From positions 2,522 to 8,747 of the forward strand of contig DENY01000083.1 in assembly GCA_002359825.1 (NCBI GenBank): a stretch of DNA of 6,226 bases. The letters run 5' to 3'. The DNA comes from Bacteroidales bacterium UBA2632. Lineage in GTDB: Bacteria; Bacteroidota; Bacteroidia; Bacteroidales; Dysgonomonadaceae. Position numbers and translations under genes: made by a program. Shown here in pieces: positions 1-6,123 of this stretch (positions are counted from its first letter, which is position 1; each line of letters starts with the position of its first letter). The notes below the pieces were generated by a model that saw only the letters and a list, made by a program, of their open reading frames with translations, had not been told where the DNA came from and ran no database searches.

Positions 1-55
1 TGAAAGTGCAAATACAGTCTTTTAAGACCCTATTTTTCAAATAATAGATGTATAG

Positions 56-87
56 TTTTCGCGATTGATTTATTTTTCCTATTTTTG
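56..87 (+). promoter_or_regulatory. Bacteroidetes-type promoter-like element for rpmH
   Basis: TATTTTTG at 80-87 matches the Bacteroidetes -7 consensus TAnnTTTG exactly. A T-rich TTTT at 56-59, 20 bases upstream, stands where the -33 TTTG box is expected, with 3 of 4 matches. The rpmH ATG lies 45 bases after the -7 box, leaving a leader of roughly 40 bases. The match is seen directly; promoter function is inferred, and such short AT-rich motifs also arise by chance in this composition. Confidence 0.55.
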
Positions 88-132
88 CAACCCGTATATA
101 ACGAACGAGAATAATATTAAAACGCAATAAAG

Positions 133-279
133 ATGAAAAGAACATTTCAACCTTCCAATAGGAAAAGAAAAAACAAACATGGTTTCCGTTTACGAATGTC
201 TTCGGCTAACGGTCGCAGAGTACTTAGAGCACGTCGTGCTAAAAAAAGAGCAAAGCTATCAGTTTCGGATGAAGCATGA
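133..279 (+). CDS. rpmH: 50S ribosomal protein L34
   Basis: This gene encodes a 48-residue, very basic protein starting [19 protein letters not shown], the hallmark N-terminus of bacterial L34. The segment [23 protein letters not shown] (about residues 21-43) matches the conserved L34 core; the C-terminal VSDEA tail is short. L34 is a small component of the large ribosomal subunit that binds 23S rRNA. The length is normal for the family (about 44-52 residues). The ATG is preceded by the A-rich stretch aataaag rather than a real Shine-Dalgarno site, as is usual in Bacteroidetes. The gene has its own promoter-like element upstream and a strong terminator 25 bases after its stop, so it looks like a separate transcription unit from the operon that follows. 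The identification is very secure. Confidence 0.97.
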   Translation: MKRTFQPSNRKRKNKHGFRLRMSSANGRRVLRARRAKKRAKLSVSDEA

Positions 280-303
280 CATTTTCCCGGAAAATAAGAT
301 TTG

Positions 304-349
304 AAAAGAGCAAGGAAACAACAATAGTTTCTTTGCTCTTTTTGTTTTT
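304..349 (+). terminator. Rho-independent terminator after rpmH
   Basis: The left arm AAAAGAGCAAGGAAAC (304-319) pairs with GTTTCTTTGCTCTTTT (327-342) across a 7-base loop. All 16 positions pair, one of them a G-U wobble. The right arm runs into a T-rich tract (339-349, with one G at 344). This is a textbook intrinsic terminator and separates rpmH from the PASTA operon. Confidence 0.92.
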
Positions 350-377
350 CGCCAACTCACACATGAAATTTAAACCT

Positions 378-411
378 TTTGCTGAATCAATCTGTTTTTT
401 TTATACCTTTG
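378..411 (+). promoter_or_regulatory. Bacteroidetes-type promoter-like element for the PASTA-rluD-ddl operon
   Basis: TACCTTTG at 404-411 fits the -7 consensus TAnnTTTG exactly. TTTG at 378-381 fits the -33 box exactly, with a spacer of 22 bases, slightly longer than the usual 19-21. It lies just past the rpmH terminator and about 55 bases before the first ATG of the five-gene run, where a promoter is needed. Function is inferred from match and position. Confidence 0.65.
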
Positions 412-466
412 TATGAAAATGTGCGTTTTATATTTTAATGCAACACATCATTGATTTTACGTAAGT

Positions 467-1150
467 ATGAATGCAAAAAAAACTCAATCAACAAATCCTT
501 TGGGTAATAGTATAATCAAAAATTTAGCTGTAATCATTATATTAGGAATAGGATTATTGTTTATAACGTTGGTTTCACTCCATATATATACAAGGCGCAA
601 CAAATCTGTTGATGTGCCACAAGTAAAAGGATTGCAAATGAAGGAGGCAAAGGTTTTACTGAAGTCTAAAGGACTCAAGTTTGTAGTAATCGATTCACTC
701 TACAATAAAGATGCCATCCCTGGTGCTATCATCGAACAAGTACCCACTGCAAATAGCAGAACCAAATCAGGACGTGAGGTTTTTTTGACTATCTACTCCA
801 CAAATCCTCCAGAATTGGCAGTACCCGGCTTAGTAGATTACTCTTATAGGCAAGCCGAAGCACTTCTCGTTTCAATGGGCTTTGAACAAGTGTCTATTGT
901 GGAAGTTCCTTCAGAATATAAAGGTTTAGTAAAAGCAGTAGAATATAGAGGAAGAGCACTACAAGCTGAAGAGAAAATTCCTTCAGGTTCACCCCTTACT
1001 CTTATTGTAGGGAGTGGCATCCAAAATGACTCTTTGAATTTGGATAGAGAATATATGATTTCTCCAAATCAAGAAAATATTCCACAAAAGGAACAAAAAA
1101 GTGAGACTAACTCACAGAGCAATCAGCGAGTTGATGAAACATTTTTTTAA
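467..1150 (+). CDS. Membrane-anchored PASTA domain protein
   Basis: This 227-residue protein has a short polar N-terminus, one hydrophobic segment at about residues 19-41 followed by positive residues (YTRRNK), then two PASTA domains. PASTA 1 spans about 47-110 (VPQVKGLQMKEAKVLLKSKGLKF, then PGAIIEQVP and the closing VFLTIYS). PASTA 2 spans about 117-183 (AVPGLVDYSYRQAEALLVSMGF, closing PLTLIVGSG). A polar, Q/N/S/E-rich tail of about 40 residues ends the protein. PASTA domains in other bacteria bind peptidoglycan or cell-wall proteins. Here the topology suggests an inner-membrane anchor with the domains in the periplasm. No kinase domain is present, unlike PknB-type proteins, and no penicillin-binding domain. 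The start is firm: an in-frame TGA lies 15 bases upstream and this is the only ATG after it. It opens the operon, followed after 5 bases by rluD and then by ddl, which supports an envelope role. The ligand is unknown. Confidence 0.9.
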   Translation: MNAKKTQSTNPLGNSIIKNLAVIIILGIGLLFITLVSLHIYTRRNKSVDVPQVKGLQMKEAKVLLKSKGLKFVVIDSLYNKDAIPGAIIEQVPTANSRTKSGREVFLTIYSTNPPELAVPGLVDYSYRQAEALLVSMGFEQVSIVEVPSEYKGLVKAVEYRGRALQAEEKIPSGSPLTLIVGSGIQNDSLNLDREYMISPNQENIPQKEQKSETNSQSNQRVDETFF

Positions 1151-1155
1151 TAGCC

Positions 1156-2238
1156 GTGCAAATAGAAGAAGAATTTAATGAAATAGACGATCTGTTAGAC
1201 GATGAAGATTTGACAGAGGAATTAATTGACAATCAAGATCATAAATATATCCATTATCAGGTTACAGCCGATAAAGGGCAGAGCTTACTTCGGATTGACA
1301 AATTCCTTATGGATCGGATTGAAGGTGTCTCGCGCAACAAAATACAACAAGCCGCAGAAGCTGATTGTATTTTGGTGAATGGAGTACCCGTAAAATCTAA
1401 TTATAAAATAAAACCTTTAGATGTGGTGGCTTTGGTAATGGACAAACCACGCATAGAAATTGATATAATACCTGAAAACATTCCTATCAATATTGTGTAC
1501 GAGGATGAAGACTTGATGATTGTGAACAAACAACCTGGACTTGTTGTACACCCCGGTCATGGAAACTACACAGGAACACTGATAAATGCTATTGCATATC
1601 ACTTAAAAGACACACCGGGTTTTGATGCAAACGACCACAATGTAGGACTGGTACACCGTATTGACAAAGATACTTCGGGCTTGTTACTGATTGCGAAGAA
1701 CCCAGTTGCTAAGACATTTTTAGCAAAGCAATTTATCAATAAGACAATAAAGAGAGAATATATAGCCCTTGTTTGGGGACTGATTGCTGAGAACGAAGGA
1801 CGGATTGAAGGTAATATAGGACGTGATCCAAAAAACAGAATGCTCATGCGCATGTTTCCTTTGGCAGAATACGGGAAAACTGCTGTAACACATTATAAAG
1901 TGGAGGAACGACTTGGATACGTAACATTAGTAAAATGCATACTTGAAACTGGTCGCACACATCAGATACGTGTTCATATGAAACATCTGGGTCACACTAT
2001 ATATAATGATGAGCGCTATGGAGGTAACGATATTTTACGCGGACAAAACACCTCAAACTACAAACAATATATAAAAAATAGTTTTGAAGATTGCCCTCGA
2101 CAGTGCTTACATGCACAAACTTTAGGTTTTATACATCCCACTACCAAGGAAGAGATGATTTTTGAAAGTAACCTGCCAGATGACATGATGAAAGTCGTAA
2201 AAAAATGGAGAAGTTTCGTCGAAAATAATAAAATCTGA
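1156..2238 (+). CDS. rluD: RluD-family 23S rRNA pseudouridine synthase
   Basis: This 360-residue protein belongs to the RluA/RluD family, which isomerises uridine to pseudouridine in RNA; RluD modifies helix 69 of 23S rRNA. An acidic leader of about 30 residues comes first. An S4 RNA-binding domain follows at about 44-92 (LLRIDKFL, SRNKIQQAAEAD, ILVNG), then the catalytic domain from about 110. The active-site motif HRIDKDTSGLLLIAK is at 167-181, with D170 as the expected catalytic aspartate. The conserved GRTHQIRVHMKHLGH lies at 266-280. It is about 35 residues longer than E. coli RluD, mostly from the leader. The start is GTG: the next in-frame ATG falls inside the S4 domain, and an in-frame TGA lies 21 bases upstream. 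It follows the PASTA stop by 5 bases, so it is probably co-transcribed and perhaps translationally coupled. The symbol follows overall architecture; exact target uridines cannot be read from sequence. Confidence 0.93.
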   Translation: MQIEEEFNEIDDLLDDEDLTEELIDNQDHKYIHYQVTADKGQSLLRIDKFLMDRIEGVSRNKIQQAAEADCILVNGVPVKSNYKIKPLDVVALVMDKPRIEIDIIPENIPINIVYEDEDLMIVNKQPGLVVHPGHGNYTGTLINAIAYHLKDTPGFDANDHNVGLVHRIDKDTSGLLLIAKNPVAKTFLAKQFINKTIKREYIALVWGLIAENEGRIEGNIGRDPKNRMLMRMFPLAEYGKTAVTHYKVEERLGYVTLVKCILETGRTHQIRVHMKHLGHTIYNDERYGGNDILRGQNTSNYKQYIKNSFEDCPRQCLHAQTLGFIHPTTKEEMIFESNLPDDMMKVVKKWRSFVENNKI

Positions 2239-2279
2239 AATAAAATCAGTAAGTTGCAATTTATTTGATAATTTAGAGA

Positions 2280-3263
2280 ATGATTAAAAAGAACATAGCA
2301 GTTGTATGGGGAGGATACTCTTCAGAAAAAGAAGTGTCCGAGAGAAGTGCTCAAGGTATTTATGAATATCTTGACAAAACCCTCTACAATGTTGTAAAAG
2401 TATGTATTGATCATGATGCTTGGTGGGCCGAGTTTAATGAAGTTGCTTATTCTATCAATAAAAATGACTTTAGCTTTATCGTCGAAGGACAAGCTACAAA
2501 GTTTGATTTTGCTTATGTGATCATTCACGGAACACCAGGTGAAGATGGACCGTTACAAGGTTATTTTGATATGATTGGTATGCCCTACTCCAGTTCAGGA
2601 CTGCTCACCTGTGCGTTGACGTTTAGTAAATTTACATGCAACAATTTTCTAAAAGGTTTCGGGTTTAAAGTGGCAAATTCAATTTTGATTAGAAAGAATG
2701 AATTGTATAATCCTCAAGAAATTGTGGAGCGATTGAATTTGCCTCTATTTGTAAAACCAAATGTTGGTGGATCGAGCGTAGCAACGACCAAAGTAAAGGA
2801 AGTACAAGAAGTGAGAGATGCAATAGTTGAAGCATTCACCGAAGCTGACGAAGTGATAGTGGAGAGCTTTATCGACGGTACAGAAGTAACTTGTGGTGCT
2901 TATAAAACGCAAAATGGAAAAACTATTTTACCTTTAACAGAAGTAGTAACACATAATGAGTTTTTTGACTATAAAGCCAAATACGAAGGACAGGTAGAAG
3001 AAATAACTCCTGCGAGGTTATCTCAAGATTTAACTGAATATATTCAACACTTGACATCAGAAATATATGATCTGGTGGGCGCTAAGGGCATCATAAGAGC
3101 TGATTATATTATATGTAATAATGAGCCCTTTTTGTTGGAAGTAAATACTGTACCAGGAATGACAAAAACCAGTTTTATTCCTCAACAGGTTGAAGCAGCA
3201 AATTTAGAGATGACAGATGTCTTGACAGAAATAATTGAATACGAATACAACAAATTGAAATAG
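2280..3263 (+). CDS. ddl: D-alanine--D-alanine ligase
   Basis: This 327-residue cytoplasmic ATP-grasp enzyme joins two D-alanines, using ATP, to give the dipeptide that MurF adds to peptidoglycan precursors. Family motifs appear in order: GGYSSEKEVS (11-20, with E16 matching the N-terminal catalytic Glu), HGTPGEDG (83-90), KPNVGGSS (159-166), DYKAKY (230-235), EEITPA (240-245), RADY (273-276) and EVNTVPGMTKTS (287-298, metal and substrate binding). Length is usual for DdlB-type enzymes. Y235 corresponds, by motif position, to E. coli DdlB Tyr216. A Phe at this position marks D-Ala-D-Lac ligases of intrinsically vancomycin-resistant Gram-positives, so a D-Ala-D-Ala product is expected. The start is fixed by an in-frame TAG that ends 3 bases before the ATG. 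It sits 41 bases after rluD and 11 before the acyltransferase. I saw no missing catalytic motif. Confidence 0.96.
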   Translation: MIKKNIAVVWGGYSSEKEVSERSAQGIYEYLDKTLYNVVKVCIDHDAWWAEFNEVAYSINKNDFSFIVEGQATKFDFAYVIIHGTPGEDGPLQGYFDMIGMPYSSSGLLTCALTFSKFTCNNFLKGFGFKVANSILIRKNELYNPQEIVERLNLPLFVKPNVGGSSVATTKVKEVQEVRDAIVEAFTEADEVIVESFIDGTEVTCGAYKTQNGKTILPLTEVVTHNEFFDYKAKYEGQVEEITPARLSQDLTEYIQHLTSEIYDLVGAKGIIRADYIICNNEPFLLEVNTVPGMTKTSFIPQQVEAANLEMTDVLTEIIEYEYNKLK

Positions 3264-3274
3264 TAAAGCTTATC

Positions 3275-4462
3275 ATGATGGACTCCAGCATAAACAAAAG
3301 CGAAAGCGATGCTTTTACAGATACATCTTTTGACGATATTCGTCCTCTGAATGATACAGAAGTAAAAGATGCAATTGATTTTTTATTGAATGATAAATGG
3401 TTTAAAATTATTGTAGAACCACTTATTGCTCCTATCACTTGGGGCGACTTTTCTGAAGAGATGCGCAGTTGTGAGAAAATTATAGACTTTCAAAAAAATG
3501 TAATTTACACCATCATCTATAAATTCATAGCAGGAAACGTTGAAGAACTAGATCTCTTAAATCCAAGAAATATTGATCTGAACCAAAGCCACATGTACAT
3601 TTCAAATCATCGTGACATTGTTTTAGATGCTGGTTTATTCAATATTATTTTACATGGTAAAGGGTATGATACTACAGAAGTTGCTATTGGCGACAATCTT
3701 CTTATCTATCCTTGGATAACAACTTTAGTACGATTAAACAAAAGTTTCATTGTAAAAAGGAACATCCCAGTACGTGAAGTATTGGCTGCTTCTGAACATT
3801 TGTCAAAATATATTCACAAAACGATAAACAAAGAAAAACAATCCATTTGGATTGCACAACGTGAAGGGCGTGCAAAAGACTCTAATGACCGAACACAAAC
3901 AAGTTTGTTGAAAATGCTTACCTTAGTAAATAGAAATCAACCTATTGAGAGCTTAAAAGCATTGGATATGATACCTTTGTCAATATCATATGAATATGAT
4001 CCATGTGATTTTTTAAAAGCAAAAGAATTTCAACTCAAACGCGATATTCCAAACTTTGTAAAATCTAAAGAAGATGACCTTATTAATATGCTTACTGGTA
4101 TAGAAGGTTATAAAGGTAAAGTGTATTTGAAACTTGGAAGACCGTTGAATGAAAAAATAGACTCTGTTTCTCCTTCTCTAAAAAGAGCCGAATTATTGCA
4201 GGAAATAGCTGATTTAATTGATAAGGAAATATTCCGAAATTACGAGATATTTACACCCAATTACATTGCATACGACTTAATATTGAAAACCGATAAATTT
4301 AGCGATAAATATACACAAGAAGAAAAAGAAAACTTCAAAGCCTATGTAGAGAGGCAGGTTGACAAAATAAATATTGAGAATAAAGATGATGAATTTCTTA
4401 GGAATATAATCACTGAAATGTATGCCAATACATTAATCAATCATTTATCGGCTCAAGATTAA
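3275..4462 (+). CDS. PlsC/PlsB-type glycerolipid acyltransferase
   Basis: This 395-residue protein carries the four blocks of glycerolipid acyltransferases: NHRDIVLD (111-118; His112 and Asp118 fill the catalytic HX5D-type positions), SFIVKR (157-162), QREGRAKD (195-202, in place of the usual EGTRS or EGGRS) and IPLSISYEYDP (233-243). The family moves an acyl chain onto glycerol-3-phosphate, 1-acyl-glycerol-3-phosphate or related acceptors during phospholipid synthesis at the inner membrane. Beyond the core it has about 100 N-terminal residues and a 150-residue, lysine/glutamate-rich C-terminal region. I see no clear transmembrane helix, unlike typical short PlsC (about 240 residues); the VPISISYE-like block IV is closer to PlsB. 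The substrate is therefore uncertain. Two ATGs lie back to back (3275 and 3278) and either could be used. It is 11 bases after ddl and is followed closely by the NigD-like gene, as expected in an operon. Confidence 0.85.
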   Translation: MMDSSINKSESDAFTDTSFDDIRPLNDTEVKDAIDFLLNDKWFKIIVEPLIAPITWGDFSEEMRSCEKIIDFQKNVIYTIIYKFIAGNVEELDLLNPRNIDLNQSHMYISNHRDIVLDAGLFNIILHGKGYDTTEVAIGDNLLIYPWITTLVRLNKSFIVKRNIPVREVLAASEHLSKYIHKTINKEKQSIWIAQREGRAKDSNDRTQTSLLKMLTLVNRNQPIESLKALDMIPLSISYEYDPCDFLKAKEFQLKRDIPNFVKSKEDDLINMLTGIEGYKGKVYLKLGRPLNEKIDSVSPSLKRAELLQEIADLIDKEIFRNYEIFTPNYIAYDLILKTDKFSDKYTQEEKENFKAYVERQVDKINIENKDDEFLRNIITEMYANTLINHLSAQD

Positions 4463-4476
4463 AAGTGAATTTTCTA

Positions 4477-5073
4477 ATGAAAAATAGATTATCACTCATA
4501 CTTTTAGTTGTCTTTTTTGCATTTTCTATTAGTTGCGAAGACAAAGATATTCGCATTAATGATTTTTTTGTTGAGTTCGCAACAGTAATTAAACAGGACG
4601 CCTTAATAACATTCCGATTAGATGACGGCACAATCTTAACTCCTCAAAACCAACCCAATCTAAAGCTTGAAAATGACTACAGAGTAATTCTAAATTATAC
4701 CTCACAGGAAAACAGTCTTATAATAATCAACAGCGTTAAACCAATATTTGCAGATAATATAAAAGAAGAAGGATATCCAGACGAAGTGAAAAAAAGTCCC
4801 ATTAAGATTATAAGTGCTTGGGTAAGCGGGAACTACTTAAACATTTCTTTTCAAGTTGATTATCATTCAAAACCACACTCCACAGCATTATACAGAGATA
4901 TGTCGGCTGATAAGCCTACTCTTTATTTAAGTTATTCGAGAGGGGAAGATCCGCCAGGAGCTCCCACACTCAACTATATATCTTTTAATCTAAAGAGCTT
5001 GCAAGAAAAAGAATTCACATTATACATTAATACTCACGAAAGAGTCCGTAAGTTTGCACTTCAAAAAAACTAA
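4477..5073 (+). CDS. NigD-like lipoprotein
   Basis: From the ATG at 4477 this is a 198-residue protein; a GTG at 4465 would add four residues. I prefer the ATG because it gives a standard lipoprotein signal peptide: MKNR, a hydrophobic core (about 5-17), then SIS before Cys20. The residues after the Cys, EDKD, are acidic and resemble the surface-export signals seen on Bacteroidetes lipoproteins; surface exposure is inference. The mature part fits the NigD-like family: FFVEFATVI (30-38), FRLDDGTILTP (46-56), RVILNYTSQ (69-77) and IISAWVSGNYLNISFQ (111-126), the last being the most typical block, at the start of the C-terminal beta-rich domain. The family is named from a Bacteroides fragilis bacteriocin-region gene, but most members, including probably this one, have no known function. 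It is shorter than many NigD-like proteins. It ends the five-gene run; the convergent TonB-C gene begins 2 bases on. Confidence 0.82.
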   Translation: MKNRLSLILLVVFFAFSISCEDKDIRINDFFVEFATVIKQDALITFRLDDGTILTPQNQPNLKLENDYRVILNYTSQENSLIIINSVKPIFADNIKEEGYPDEVKKSPIKIISAWVSGNYLNISFQVDYHSKPHSTALYRDMSADKPTLYLSYSRGEDPPGAPTLNYISFNLKSLQEKEFTLYINTHERVRKFALQKN

Positions 5074-5075
5074 TC

Positions 5076-5939
5076 TCATTCCTTGAGAACGATAGCTTCA
5101 TCGTCAATTGTAAAATCGATAGGTAAGATACATTTAACATTCACAATTTCATTGTCATTTTTCCCTGGTGTCCATTTCGGCATCATACTCAAAACACGTA
5201 ACGCTTCATTATCCAAATCGATATCCAATCCATTTATAACTTCAAGATTCGATATGGTGCCGTCTTTTCTAACAATAAAAGAACATAGAATGCGACCTTG
5301 AATCCCATCTTCTCTTGCGCGTGAAGGATAGCGAATAAATTCTGCAATAAATCTGCCTAAACCATCTTCTCCAGTAGGGAACTGTGGCATCTCATCAACA
5401 ATTGTAAATATCTCTTCATTGGGATCCAGGGGCATTACTTTGCGTTGTTGCGCAGTTGTTGTGCGATATCCATCCTTGTTTAATTTGAAATACATGGGTA
5501 CATAATGTCTTGATCTCACATTTTTCCCTTTATATACACCTGGTCGCCAAGCTGGCATAGATTTTAAGATACGCAAAGCCTCTGCATCTAAGAGAGGATG
5601 TGCACGATGCATAATTTCAAATTCTGATAATGAACCATCAAGTTCCACAACAAAATTATACACAACTAAACCCTGTATATTATTTTCTGCTGCTTCGGGT
5701 GGGTATCTCAATGATGTGGAAATAAAACGAGTCATCTCGTGACTTCCTCCCGAAAACATTGGATCAATATCTGGAATCTCAATTATTTTTTCTTTTGACT
5801 TTGGAGGATTTGATTGTTCGCTATATAAATTGTTGGCAGAAACAATGTTTTGCAATGTATTGGCGTCAATTGTTTGAAAACTTCCTATTAATAGGAATAG
5901 TGAAATAAGTCCTGATATAATCATTGTATTAACTCTCAT
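5076..5939 (-). CDS. Exported protein with two tandem TonB C-terminal domains
   Basis: This 287-residue protein opens with a hydrophobic segment (about 6-20) after MRVNT, which is either a cleavable signal peptide ending near TIDA (23-26) or a membrane anchor. A polar linker of about 30 residues follows. Domain 1 (about 57-153) and domain 2 (about 181-278) share the TonB C-terminal pattern: RYP..A.E..IQG at 78-90 and 203-215, F.V..DG.(L/I)S, LD.EALR.L..MP.W.PG at 117-134 and 242-259, then P..F. TonB C-domains bind the TonB box of outer-membrane receptors in the periplasm and pass on energy from ExbB/ExbD. This protein lacks the Pro-rich linker of classical TonB, and no exbB or exbD is in the window, so an energising role is unproven; a structural or scaffolding role is possible. 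An in-frame TAG directly precedes the ATG at 5939; Met6 is an alternative start. It is transcribed against the upstream operon. Confidence 0.85.
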   Translation of the reverse strand: MRVNTMIISGLISLFLLIGSFQTIDANTLQNIVSANNLYSEQSNPPKSKEKIIEIPDIDPMFSGGSHEMTRFISTSLRYPPEAAENNIQGLVVYNFVVELDGSLSEFEIMHRAHPLLDAEALRILKSMPAWRPGVYKGKNVRSRHYVPMYFKLNKDGYRTTTAQQRKVMPLDPNEEIFTIVDEMPQFPTGEDGLGRFIAEFIRYPSRAREDGIQGRILCSFIVRKDGTISNLEVINGLDIDLDNEALRVLSMMPKWTPGKNDNEIVNVKCILPIDFTIDDEAIVLKE

Positions 5940-5976
5940 CTAAATAGAAATACGTGTTTGTTATCGATTAAAGATG

Positions 5977-6008
5977 CAAATGTAAGAAAATTTATTGCGA
6001 CAAATAAA
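5977..6008 (-). promoter_or_regulatory. Bacteroidetes-type promoter-like element for the tandem TonB-C gene
   Basis: Read on the minus strand, TACATTTG (5984 down to 5977) fits TAnnTTTG exactly. For the -33 box there are two overlapping choices in TTTATTTG (6008 down to 6001): TTTA with a 20-base spacer, or a perfect TTTG with a short 16-base spacer. The ATG is 37 bases further on, giving a short leader. Function is inferred from match and position. Confidence 0.55.
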
Positions 6009-6036
6009 CGCTTTAGCAGTTTCTGATAAAGTTTAA

Positions 6037-6050
6037 CTGAATACATTCAG
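6037..6050. repeat. Perfect 14-base interrupted palindrome (CTGAAT-ac-ATTCAG)
   Basis: Two 6-base arms, CTGAAT (6037-6042) and ATTCAG (6045-6050), surround a 2-base centre. It lies about 30 bases upstream of the likely -33 box of the TonB-C gene and downstream of the gene at the right edge. The loop is too short for a stable hairpin, so if it has a job it would be as a dimeric-regulator operator. A chance palindrome cannot be excluded. Confidence 0.3.
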
Positions 6051-6084
6051 ATAAGTCATCGGAGCTATGAGTTTAAAATGAAAC

Positions 6085-6123
6085 ACAATATAATAAACAA
6101 CGGATTTAACTTATTACCGTTGT
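6085..6123 (-). terminator. Possible weak terminator for the minus-strand gene at the right edge
   Basis: ACAACGG (6097-6103) and CCGTTGT (6117-6123) are perfect inverted arms of 7 bases around a 13-base AT-rich loop. On the minus strand the hairpin is followed by TTTATTATATT, a broken U-tract. The stem overlaps the last codons and stop (6114-6116) of the partial gene. The stem is short and the loop long, so this is a weak candidate. The spacer 5940-6113 otherwise holds only the promoter-like element and palindrome listed separately. Confidence 0.4.

Noticed and set aside
17..28. Short inverted repeat GTCTTTTAAGAC followed by a T-run, like a terminator of an upstream gene
   Set aside because: At most a 5-base AT-rich stem with a 2-base loop; too weak to call, and no upstream reading frame is visible in the first 132 bases.
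484..678. Minus-strand open frames inside the PASTA, rluD, ddl and acyltransferase genes (for example 484-678, 1599-1853, 3175-3438, 4437-4631)
   Set aside because: They lie opposite well-supported genes, show no domain motifs, and have the composition expected of antisense frames.
1134..1178. ATG at 1134 opening a 14-codon peptide over the PASTA-rluD junction
   Set aside because: Very short, wholly inside the junction of two solid genes and with no recognisable content; more likely chance.
2260..2267. TTTATTTG in the rluD-ddl gap as an internal promoter for ddl
   Set aside because: It has one mismatch to TAnnTTTG, no clear -33 box, and the 41-base gap is compatible with simple co-transcription.
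2280..3263. Ddl as a vancomycin-resistance type D-Ala-D-Lac ligase
   Set aside because: The DYKAKY motif keeps Tyr at the position where D-Lac ligases of the intrinsic-resistance type have Phe, and no vanH- or vanX-like gene is adjacent.
5083..5301. Plus-strand 72-codon open frame inside the TonB-C gene
   Set aside because: It is the antisense of a clear TonB C-terminal domain and has no motif or start context of its own.
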